The position numbers and the translations under genes are program-made. 64,000 nucleotides of DNA from Platanthera guangdongensis (lineage: Eukaryota > Streptophyta > Magnoliopsida > Asparagales > Orchidaceae): contig CM077150.1 in NCBI GenBank assembly GCA_039583875.1, forward strand, positions 45,549,261 to 45,613,260, read 5' to 3'. Below, piece by piece: positions 54,822 to 64,000 of the stretch (positions are counted from its first letter, which is position 1; every line of letters begins with the position of its first letter). The notes under the pieces were generated by a model. The model saw nothing but the letters and a program-made list of their open reading frames with translations, was not told where the DNA came from and searched no databases.

Positions 54822-57239
54822 AAGTTATTTATGAATCTTAAGAAGTGTATGTTCTTTGTCCACTCCGTAGAGTTCCTTGGCTATATTGTGAGTTCAGATG
54901 GTATTAAGGTGGACCCGGGAAAGGTCCAAGCTATTAAGGATTGGCCCGTGCCTAAGTGCATCCGTGACGTGAGAAGCTTTCATGGTTTACCTACTTTTTA
55001 CCGCCATTTCATTAAGGATTTTAGAAGTATCATGACACCCATTACGGAGTGTGGATTTTAAGTGGACTTCCTCCGCCACCACCGCGTTCCAAAAGATCAA
55101 AAACAAAATGATGGAGGCTCTAATTCTTCGCTTACCCGACTTCAACAAGGTCTTTGAATTATCATGTGATGTGTCCGAAATCGGTGTTGGTGGTGTGCTA
55201 AGCTAAGAGGGACATCTCATCAGATATTTTAGTGAGAAGTTATCGGGCCCAAAACTAAATTATTCCAATTATGATATGGAATTCTACGCGGTCATCCGCT
55301 GTCTCCAATATTGGAGACATTATCTCCTTCTCAAGGAGTTTGTTCTCCTTTCCAATCATGAAGCCCTTAGGTTCATTAATTCTCAACATAAAATCAGCCC
55401 CCGTCACGCTAAGTGGGTCTCCTTTCTTTAAGAGTACACATTTTATCTCAAGCACCTTAAGGGTTCGCAAAACCGTGTCGCTGATGCCCTTAGTCGCCTC
55501 TCTTTATTACTAACTATGATGCAAGTAAAGGTTATTGAGTTCGAAAGAATTAAGGACAATGTTCGGACTTTAAGGACATATATTTATCTGCCCAAGATGG
55601 CTCCCCTTCTACCATATCCGCTTATTATATTCGAGATGGATATCTATTCAAGCATTCCAAGCTATGTATCCCGCAATCGTCACTTCACCATTTCATCATT
55701 TGGGAGATTCATAGTGGTGGCCTTGGCGATCATTTTGGTCGTGACAAAACGATTACGATAGTGGAAAATAAATTTTATTGGCCACGCTTAAGACCTCTTG
55801 TTAACAAAATTATTAATAGTTGTCGTACGTATCAACTCGCTAAGGGTAGCAAGACTAATGTTGAGTTGTACACCACACTTCCTATTCCGTCCGTCCCTTG
55901 GGAAGATATGCATATGGATTTTATTCTTGGTCTTCCTCTGACCATTCGTCATCACGATCGTTGCGGACCGGTTCTCCAAAATGGCTTACTTTGTTCCATG
56001 TAGTAAAACGAATGACACCTCTTATATTGCTAAATTATATTTTAAAGAGGTTGTGAGTCATCGTGGAATTCCTAAAACTATCATTACGTGCTGCGACGTT
56101 AAATTTACTAGCTACTTTTGGAAAACGCTTTGAAAATTAATGGACACCAAGCTATTAGTTTCCTCCGCCTACCACCCTCAAACGGATGGGCAGACAGAAG
56201 TTCTTAATCGTAGTTTGGGCAACTTGTTGCGGTGTCTTGTGGGTGACCACAAGGGTACTTGGGATCTACTCCTTCACCACACCCAACTCGCTTATAACAA
56301 CTCTAATAATCGATCTACCGGTCTATCGCCGAATGAGGTTGTGCATGGTTGCAAAGCTCCCGTGCCACTTGATTTGATTCCACTACCACCCACATACAAA
56401 TCAAGTCACTTTGCACAAGAGTTCGCTCAACACATTCACGATCTCCACAAGCGCATTCACGAAAAGTTAGCCACCCAATATGCTTCTTATCAATTGTATG
56501 CTAATACTCATCAGAGAGCTTCTACTTTTAATATTGATGATTTGGTTTTGGTCCATTTGCTCCGGGAGCGGTTTCCCTCGGGCACCATCAAGAAGTTGAC
56601 CAATAGGAGAGCCGACCCCTTTAAAATTATAAAGAAATTGGGAAATAATGCTTGTGTTTTAAACTTACCCGCTGATTGGGGTATTTATCCTATTTTCAAT
56701 GTTTTGGATTTAACGTCGTATGTCTCTCCACCACCAGAATTACTTCTTTCTCCATTCTATTGTTCTGATGTGTTGTCTTCTTCTATGGGGTTAGGGGGTG
56801 AGCATGTTCCCGTGTCTCTCTTACCTATAAATCCTACCGCAGTTACATCGGATGGTGATTCTACCGCCAATATTTAACTTGATTTTAACATTTTTCTAAG
56901 GTTTCCCAAAACCTCTTTTGTGCCAGATAGGATTTTGGACGAAGAAGTCGTTACCTTTGTGGACGGTGGTCTCCACCGCTATCTTGTTCGCTGGTGTGAC
57001 CGCCCCACTTTGGATGATTCTTGACTTCCCGAGTTTGATTTGGAATGCTTGGATGTTGCGCTACTCCAACAATATCGTCATGACCACTCACCGATTATGA
57101 GTGCTTTTGACCGGGGGAGGATTGATGGCTCCGTCCCGAAAATGTTTGAAGATACCCGCCGCTACAATCTCCGCTCACTGCCGCATCACCGCAACGTTCA
57201 AGACAACAAAGATATTAGCCACTACTACCTCAGCGCATG
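54822..57239 (+). pseudogene. pol: Pol of a second chromovirus-type gypsy element L (RT thumb to chromodomain)
   Basis: Starts in the RT thumb ([21 protein letters not shown]), then [14 protein letters not shown]. RNase H (DMEFYAVIRCLQYWRHYLL; ADALSRL) lies at 55060-55500 with frameshift and stops. The integrase zinc part is altered (CRTY for CxxC). The core has MHMDFILGLP, a degenerate second Asp region and HPQTDGQTEVLNRSLGNLL in an open frame 56140-56877. After a TAA it continues with a chromodomain-like DRILDEEVVTFVDGG...RYLVRW and a TGA near 57022. Sequence differs clearly from E/F; it resembles CRM/Reina/Galadriel-type chromoviruses, lineage unsure. Confidence 0.88.
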
Positions 57240-57275
57240 ACCACATTCAGATGAATAGCTCTTGGGTGCTCGTCG
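57240..57275 (+). other. 3' non-coding end of gypsy L
   Basis: Short remnant after the L stop codon. No polypurine tract or LTR remains before the Sirevirus LTR piece. Confidence 0.4.
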
Positions 57276-57737
57276 TGTTGGATCCCTAGTTGGATTTGGG
57301 CTAGGTTCACTAAACTAGGATTATTGACCCAACATGTATAGGCATGATCATGATTGTGTCCTAGAGTATACGCCATGTCCTTAGAGTTAACATTGCTTGG
57401 ACCAGCCAACAACAGACTGCAGAAGACTCCATACTTAGAGAAATTTCAAAGGTTCAGAAATGTGAGTTCGACGTTCGTCGAACTCAGCTCGACGAAAGTC
57501 GTGCTCAGCTCGATGAACTCAGAGAAAATTCTCTGAGTTGAGCTCGACGAACTTTGTTCTCAGGTCGACGATTTCTGGATGTTCTACTTCAACATTCTAA
57601 GTCTAGAAACATATCTCTAAACTCCAGTCGACGAAGTTAGATTATCAGCTCGACGATCTTAGTGCACAGAATTGACAAGTGTTTATCAGAAAGCAGTTAG
57701 CTTTTCTCAGGTAGACGATCTTGGATCTCAGTTCGAC
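57276..57737 (+). repeat. Sirevirus-type LTR fragment
   Basis: Starts TGTTGGATCCCTAG, similar to the solo LTR start at 48890. From 57470 carries CTCAGCTCGACGAA / GTTCGTCGAACTCAG repeats and an inverted pair CTCAGAGAAAATTCTCTGAG. Ends at the Athila LTR (57738), which inserted into it. Confidence 0.75.
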
Positions 57738-57939
57738 TGATAACTCTAATTTTATCCATATTTTTATATTTAATTTTTATTTAATAATTAATTAGTTTTT
57801 AATATATTCTATGATTTTATTATCTAATATCTTTATTTTCTTATTTTAGGATCAATATGGGCTGCAAATATCAATATGGAGTCTACAGGATTGATCAGGA
57901 GACAAATCTGGACAAAGCTGGGAAACTAGCAAAGAACAC

Positions 57940-58515
57940 GCATCGGTCACGGGCGTGACCGAAATGTCACGGGCGTGACAACCGGGCGTGAACCCAGCGC
58001 GTGTTACATGATCAGTGGCACGTCATCTAAAAGTACACGCCCCAATGTCACGGGGGTTCCCATGCTACCACGGGCATGACGTCTAGCTGTGACATCCCTA
58101 CGTGCCAAATTAAAGCCACAGTTTCAAGATCGTCGAAGGAAGAACGTCGAACAGCCAATTACACGCCCGTGACCCATCGGTCACGGGCGTGGCCAGAGTG
58201 TGTCGAGAGAGTTTCCAGCCAATAAATCCAGGCGTTCTTGCCGTTGCCGCCAGATAGCCGTTTCAGCTTGACACGCCCATGGTCACGGGCGTGACCATGT
58301 GGCGTGACCACTCCATCAACAGCCCTTTACTCACGCCGTTTTCAGCTTCCCGCGGTTTTCCAGAAACAGAAGTGACACGCCCTAGGTCACGGGCGTGACC
58401 TAGGGGCGTGACCCGCCATTTAACAGATTTTGGCGGTTCCTCCTCCAACGTTCCCGAGCTTTCAAGACAGCGGTTCCGAGCCTGACACGCCCTAGGTCAC
58501 GAGCGTGACCTTGCA
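57940..58515. repeat. CACGGGCGTG palindrome array in Athila LTR
   Basis: GGTCACGGGCGTGACC-type cores repeat at least six times, several flanked by outer inverted arms. The best, 58376-58410, is a near-perfect 35-bp hairpin with one extra G. The core matches the array in the Tekay-type LTRs. Confidence 0.93.
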
Positions 58516-58526
58516 GAAATGTTTCC

Positions 58527-58534
58527 TATAAATT
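58527..58534 (+). promoter_or_regulatory. TATA box of Athila LTR
   Basis: TATAAATT about 20 bp after the last palindrome, so the array occupies the promoter-proximal U3. Confidence 0.6.
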
Positions 58535-59413
58535 CCAGGCAATTCCAGAAGCTGGAGGAGATTTTTTTAGGGAGCTTAGTTCGGTTCTGTTTACTGTCTT
58601 TCTTACATTTTAATTTCATAGCCTTTACTTTCAAGTTTATTTTTAGTCATGTCTTTCGCTACCTCAACTTGTATTTCCCTAAAGATGATGAGTAGCTAAT
58701 TTTCATTTAGCGCTTGGTCATGATGAAGCTTGAGATAAAATAAAACCTTTCTTTTTTTTATCCAATGTCTTGTTCTTAATTATGCTCGCTACGATTTATC
58801 TTTGATTTATAGTTTTGTCGAATTCATATTTTGTGAATATGCTTTTCGATCTAAGATCCGTATCCTAAATGACCGAGAGGTTGCGGATACGAGAAGATCA
58901 CTCAAAGATAAAAGGAGTTGCATGCACTCCTTGAGAGAGGATGACATAAATCCTCCGGATTGGAGTCAAATCCAATAGAGTGGTTCACCGCCTAAAGCAA
59001 GCTTAAGGGTATTGACTGGCCGAGAGGTCTTAATCGATCAACCTAAGCTTAGTCAAAAGCATGAGCTCGAGAGAGACGCTTTTGTACTTAGGAACTTCCA
59101 CGGTCGAGTGAGTAGTTTAAGAGCTCGCATTACTTTATTTTTAAAAAGGTTTATTTTAGTTCAAGTGGATTCTAGATCAAGTGCTAGCTTCCACAAAATC
59201 GAATTTCTCTTTCTTAGTGTTTCGTTTCCTTTTCTATCTTAAACAAAAACCAACTTTCCGTTTGATAAGATAATAGCTCTTTCTTGTAGGTACAAGTATT
59301 CGACAAGCCCCGAGTCGATATACGACACTTGATCCTATACTCCGAACGATAGGTATACTTGCCTCATTGATTGGAAACACGCGCTAGCGTGGAGAATTTA
59401 ATCATCAAGTTTT

Positions 59414-59431
59414 TGGCGCCGTTGCCGGGGA
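59414..59431 (+). other. primer binding site of Athila M (tRNA-Asp)
   Basis: TGGCGCCGTTGCCGGGGA, complementary to the 3' end of plant tRNA-Asp, the usual Athila primer. Confidence 0.92.
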
Positions 59432-59540
59432 AACCTTTTGTCGATATTTTGAAAGCAAGGATCTATTAGTTTTATCATTTTCTTTTTGTTTAAAAAATTT
59501 CAAAATCAATTTTTTTTTTTAATTTTTCTTATTTTGGTGT

Positions 59541-61181
59541 ATGACCCGAGGAAATCCGTCACCTCTTTTTGATTTGGATCCGGAAATCGAGCGAACCCTT
59601 CGGCATCGCTTACGATTTCGAGTTCTGAATTCTCAAGATACGGAATCCTTAGGAGACACTCCTAATCCTTCATTAATTCTCTCTCTGTCACCGTCTTCTT
59701 CTTCTCCTTCTTCATTTAGTTCTTCTTCCCATTCTCCTAGATCTCCTTCTTCTTCTTCTTCTTCCAATATGGGTGAGCCAAATGCGGTCGAACTAAGGAC
59801 TATGTCCTATTATGCCCGTCCAAACTTGGACGAGGCTCAATCTAGTATTGTTCGCCCCGCTATTGACCCCAATAATTTTGAGTTGAAGTCAAGTATCATC
59901 CAAATGGTACAACAATATGTACAATTTGATGGTCTTCAAGATGAAGATCCAAACGCGCATATTTCTAATTTCTTAGAAATATGCGATACTTTTAAAATTA
60001 ATGGTGTATCCGATGATGCCATCCAGATAAGGTTATTTCCATTTACATTGCTCACTAAAGCCAAACAATGGTTGAATTCTCTACCAAGAGGATCAATCAC
60101 AACATGGGCTCAAATGACGGAAAGATTTCTTACGAAATACTTTCCGCCGGCTAAAACGGCTAAATTGCGCAATGATATTACTTATTTCTCCCAACTTGAT
60201 TCAGAAACGTTATATGATACTTGGGAGTGTTTCAAGGAATTGCTTCGTTGATGTCCTCATCATGCAATTCCGGATTGGTTACAAATATAAACTTTCTATA
60301 ACGGCCTAAATTCTCAAACTAGGCAACATATCGATGCCGCCGCCGGTGGAACGCTTAATAACAAAACACCGGCGGCCGCCCAAGAGCTTATAGAAGGTAT
60401 GGCTTTGAATACCTATCAATGGAGTACACCTCGGTCTAAACCACCTAAACCGGCCGGGATGTATGAAATTGATACGGTCTCCAATCTATCTCTCCAGGTT
60501 GAGATGCTAAACAAACGATTAGAAGAGATGTTTGCTTCCTCTTCTACACCTACCTGGGATCGTACTTCTTCCCCCTCTCCCACTACGTTGGCCGAGCATG
60601 TGGATTATATGGGAAATCCGAATCGACCACCCTTTAATCCTAGTAATACTAATTATGGTGATACCTATCACCCGGGTTATAGAAACCACCCCAATTTCTC
60701 TTGGAGCAATCCGGGGAATGCTATGCGTCCCCCAAACGAAAATCCACCCGGATTTCCTCCACCACAAGCTCCAAAACCTCCTTCTTTGGAGGAAGTTTTC
60801 AACAAATATACGGCAACAAATGATGCCAACATCCAGAATCTCACCGGATCTCTTCGTAGTTTGGAGACACAAACTGGGCAAATCTCTAAAATGCTCTCCG
60901 ATCGTCAACAAGGAGCGCTACCGGGCAATACAGAGCCCAACCAAAAGGAGCATGCCAAAGCCATCACCCTACGGAGCGGGAAGGAGGTAACCACTTCTCA
61001 AGATCCGGTTGATACTTCTCCAATTCCGGTTGATACGGAGGTAATAATTTCTTCATCTTCTCCTCCGCCTAAGACTTCTACTAAACCAAAAGCTTATCAA
61101 CCACCTCTTCCCCATCCATCTAGAATGAAAAAAGACCGGGTGGATGAACATCACGGTAAATTTTTGGACATGTTTAAATAA
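59541..61181 (+). pseudogene. gag: Gag of Athila M
   Basis: ATG at 59541 (MTRGNPSPLFDLDPEIERTL). A Ser-rich stretch follows, then the Gag core (59860-60250) with QDEDPNAHISNFLEICDTFK. In-frame TGA at 60249-60251 and TAA near 60288, both explained by C-to-T changes of CGA and CAA, then open again (60399-61181) with ALNTYQWSTPRSKPPK and KAITLRSGKE. TAA at 61179-61181, after which pol follows in the same frame. No zinc knuckle seen, as is usual in Athila. Confidence 0.92.
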
Positions 61182-62526
61182 ATCCAAATAAATTTACCGT
61201 TTTGTGAAATAATAGCACAAATGCCGAAATACGCCAAGTACCTCAAGGATCTTTTATCCAATAAAAAGAAACTTGAGGATATCTCTACGGTTCAATTGAA
61301 CGCGGAGTGTTCGACAGTTTTACTTAATAAATTACCGAAGAAATTACCCAATCCGGGTAGTTTCTCTATTCATTTTTTGTTTGGTGATTTATTAGTAAAA
61401 CGTGCGTTAGCCGATCTAGGCGCCTCAATCAATTTAATGCCTTATTCTTTAGTTAAGAAGTTAGGATTAGGAGAACCTAAGCCCACAAGAATGTGCATTC
61501 AATTGGCGGATCGGTCTGTCAAGCTCCCTATGGGGATCATAAAGGATGTGCTTGTCAAAGTTGACAAATTTATCTTTCTGATAGATTTCGTCATCTTTGA
61601 CATCGAAGAGGACATCGAGGGACCACTCATTCTCGGTCGCCCTTTTCTTGCCACCTCGCGCACAGTTATAGACATTAGTAATAGGAAACTTCTCCTTAGA
61701 GTCGGAGATGAAGAAGTTACCTTTACTATTGACACGTCTATGAAAAACTCGCTCTCAAATGACTACTCATGTTATTATTTGGAGGCTTCTCCTGAAGAAG
61801 ACTCCTTTCTTTTTTCTGAAAAATCTTTATCTTCTATTGATCATGATGCCGATTTTGAAAATTTAGATTTAATTGCTCATGAAAATAGTGATAATCTCTC
61901 GATCACTCGCGTACCTATTTTTGAACTTTTAGAAATTGGTAGTGATCATTTGAAAACTTCTTACGATGAACCTCCCGTGCTAGAACTAAAACAATTGCCT
62001 GATCATTTAGAGTATTTATTTTTAGTGGAGGATTCAAAACTTCCGGTTATTGTGTCGGCCTACTTGACCGATGAAGAAAAAATTAAATTATCTCATACTT
62101 TAAAACTTCATCGCCGCGCAATTGCGTGGAAGATCACGGATTTGAGAGGGATTAATCCCTCCTTTTGCACCCATAAAATTTTATTAGAAGAACACGCTCA
62201 CAAAACCATTCAACCTCAACGCCGGCTAAATCCTAACATGAAGGAGGTAGTCAAGGCCGAGGTAATAAAATTATTAGATGCGGGTATCATTTATCCGATT
62301 TCGGATAGCTCTTGGGTGAGCCCGGTCCAAGTGGTGCCCAAGAAAGGAGGGTTAACGGTAGTGCCTAATGATAAAAACGAGTTAGTTCCTACTCGAACCG
62401 TTACCGGATGGCGGGTGTGCATCGATTACTGTAAATTAAATGATGCAACCCGTAATCATCATTTTCCTTTGCCGTTTATTGACCAAATCCTTGAACGGCT
62501 ATCCGGACACTCATTTTATTGTTTTC
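61182..62526 (+). pseudogene. pol: Protease and RT N-terminal half of Athila M
   Basis: Open frame with protease DLGAS motif (DLGA at 61413-61424; GRPFLATSR later). A linker region with Asp/Glu-rich sequence follows. RT fingers begin around 62170 (RRLNPNMKEVVKAEVIKLL, WVSPVQVVPKKGG, WRVCIDYCKLNDATRNHHF, IDQILERLSG). The frame breaks by a one-base loss near 62527. Confidence 0.92.
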
Positions 62527-63215
62527 TGATGGTCTCTCGCGATATTTTCAAATCCTAATCGCGCCCGAGGACCAAGAGAAAACAACCTTCACTTGTCCGT
62601 TTGGCACCTTCGCCTATCGAAGGATGCCTTTTGGTTTGTGCAATGCACCGACAACCTTCCAAAGGTGTATGCTAGCAATCTTTGACGAATTAGTGGAGGA
62701 TATCATGGAGGTTTTCATGGATGATTTCTCCGTTTTTGGAGATTCGTTTGATTTATGTTTGACAAACCTTTCCCGTGTACTCCAAAGATGTGAGGACACG
62801 AACCTAGTTCTAAACTGGGAGAAGTGCCATTTTATGGTACGGGAGGGTGTGGTCTTAGGCCATAAAATTTCTAGTGAGGGCATAGAGGTAGATAAAGCAA
62901 AAATTGAAACTATAGAAAAGCTACCTCCCCCTTCTAATATTAAGACCATTCGTAGTTTTTTGGGGCATGCCGGTTTCTATCGCCGGTTTATTAAAGATTT
63001 TTCTAAAATAACTAAGCCCCTTACCCACTTGTTAGAAAAAGACGCGCCGTTCATTTTTGACGAAAATTGTTTGCGTGCTTTTTCTTTTATTAAAGAAAAA
63101 TTGATTAACGCTCCTATTATGATCGCTCCCAATTGGGAGCTTCCATTTGAGATAATGTGCGACGCTAGTAGTTTTGCCGTCGGTGCGGTCTTAGGACAAC
63201 GCATAAATAAAAAAT
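62527..63215 (+). pseudogene. pol: RT palm/thumb and RNase H start of Athila M
   Basis: Second frame after the shift: IAPEDQEKTTFTCPFGTFAY, MPFGLCNAPTTFQRCML, catalytic FMDD (62714-62725), ISSEGIEVDKAKIETI, FLGHAGFYRRFIKDFSKI, and the start of RNase H (MCDASSFAVGAVLGQR). A second frameshift near 63215 moves RNase H to a third frame. Confidence 0.92.
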
Positions 63216-64000
63216 TTTCATCCTATCTATTATGCAAGCAAAACATTAACCGCCGCACAGGAAAATTACACGACCACCGAAAAAGAATTATTAGCCGTAA
63301 TTTTCGCATTTGATAAATTCCGCTCCTATCTCATCATGTCCAAAATTATCGTTTTTACTGATCATTCGGCCTTGAGATATTTACTAGCAAAAACAGATGC
63401 AAAGCCACGATTGATTAGGTGGATCTTACTACTCCAAGAATTTGACTTGGAGATTCGCGATAAGAGAGGAGCGGAGAACTTGGCGGCTGATCATCTTTCG
63501 CGGTTGGAGAACCCCAATTCGGGGGAGCTCATGGAGGACATTGACGACACTTTCCCCGAGGAGCGCCTTCTCGCCATTCATAAGGTAATTACTCTCCCCA
63601 CTCCTTGGTTCGACGATTTCGCAAATTATCTTGTTGTGAGATTCCTCCCGAATGGTTTTTCTTATCAAGAAAAGAAGAAATTCTTTTCTGATTTGAAAAA
63701 TTATTTTTGGGAGGATCCCTTCCTTTTTCGTGTTTGCACGGACCAAGTAGTGCAGAGGTGTGTTTCTCATGAGGAAGGCGCTCAAATTCTAAAGCATTGT
63801 CATGAGGGACCCGCCGGTGGGCACTATAAAGCTAATCAGACGGCTCAGAAGGTACTTGACGCAGGCTTCTATTGGCCACGCATCTTCAAGGATGCTCACA
63901 CCCATGTAAGGCATTGTGAACAATGCCAACGCTCAGGTAATATTTCCTACCGTGATGAAATGCCATTAAATTCATTTTTAGAAACAGAAGTTTTTGATTT
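63216..64000 (+). CDS. pol: RNase H end and integrase zinc region of Athila M, open to window edge
   Basis: Open for 261 codons to the last base. RNase H continues ([41 protein letters not shown]). After a linker comes the integrase HHCC finger ([20 protein letters not shown] ... HCEQCQR) at ~63795-63935, typical of Athila. The catalytic core lies beyond the window. Part of an overall broken pol. Confidence 0.9.

Larger units (their letters stand above)
57738..59407 (+). repeat. 5' LTR of Athila M (1670 bp)
   Basis: From TGATAACTCTAATTTTATCC to TTTAATCATCA, seven bases before the primer site. It contains the palindrome array (57940-58515), a TATA box (CCTATAAATTCC, 58527) just after it and an AT-rich leader. 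The start is fixed by the break in the Sirevirus LTR repeats; only one LTR is in the window. Confidence 0.8.
57738..64000 (+). mobile_element. Athila-type Ty3/gypsy element M (5' LTR to integrase; continues beyond window)
   Basis: 5' LTR, tRNA-Asp primer site, gag and pol in one general direction. The gag motifs (DPEIERTLR, FLEICDTFKINGVSDDAI, LPRGSITTWAQM) and the RT segment IAPEDQEKTTFTCPFGTFAY are typical of Athila. At least three stops and two frameshifts. Confidence 0.94.

Noticed and set aside
1..64000. Search for host genes, tRNA, rRNA or an origin
   Set aside because: All long conserved frames belong to retrotransposons; the only tRNA-like matches are primer binding sites.

Overview
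This 64 kb window looks like repeat-rich heterochromatin from a flowering plant. I find no cellular protein gene, rRNA or tRNA gene, CRISPR array or bacterial-type feature. Almost every base belongs to LTR retrotransposons and their fragments, stacked inside one another. The plant assignment rests on lineage-typical Ty1/copia and Ty3/gypsy proteins (Sirevirus, Tork/Ale-like, Tekay-type chromovirus with C-terminal chromodomain, Athila) and on tRNA-iMet and tRNA-Asp primer sites. The species cannot be named.

Layout, left to right. (1) 1-8352, minus: Sirevirus-type copia copy A, with an intact gag frame, pol broken by one frameshift, a third ORF running off the left edge, and a 2.16 kb 5' LTR full of the palindrome GTGTCGACAC. 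(2) 8353-8691: start of the LTR of a related minus-strand Sirevirus (D) into which A sits. (3) 8692-~13837, plus: decayed Sirevirus B (RT-RNase H and third ORF). (4) ~13838-19423, plus: Tekay-type gypsy E, from mid-gag to its 3' LTR. (5) 19424-22796, minus: Sirevirus G (gag to integrase). (6) 22797-~23766, plus: copia H RNase H end and LTR. (7) 23767-26549, minus: gypsy I gag and 5' LTR. (8) 26550-29176, minus: Sirevirus J primer site and 5' LTR, inserted into (9) Tork-like copia K, 29177-32123, minus. (10) 32124-32557 and 53529-54495: GC-rich, possibly LTR-derived DNA, split by (11) gypsy F, 32558-53528, minus, with both LTRs and a CGCAA target duplication. F in turn contains (12) Sirevirus C, 36987-47476, plus, duplication GAGTA, and (13) a Sirevirus solo LTR, 48890-50440, duplication CCTTC. 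(14) 54496-54801: a fold-back element. (15) 54822-57275, plus: second chromovirus L. (16) 57276-57737: Sirevirus LTR piece. (17) 57738-64000, plus: Athila element M, cut by the window end.

The coding parts follow the usual retrotransposon cycle: Gag packages RNA, protease matures the polyprotein, RT/RNase H copies RNA to DNA, and integrase inserts it. Nearly all copies are broken. Copy A is best preserved.

The most striking signals are non-coding. GTGTCGACAC arrays occur in Sirevirus LTRs and again just upstream of the third ORF, each time next to a TATAAATAGG box, which looks like a duplicated promoter module. The LTRs of the Tekay-type and Athila elements, from different gypsy branches, carry arrays of almost the same long palindrome centred on CACGGGCGTG. 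Two copies of the Tekay-type element carry a 75-76 nt GT-AG insertion with the hallmarks of an intron between gag and protease.
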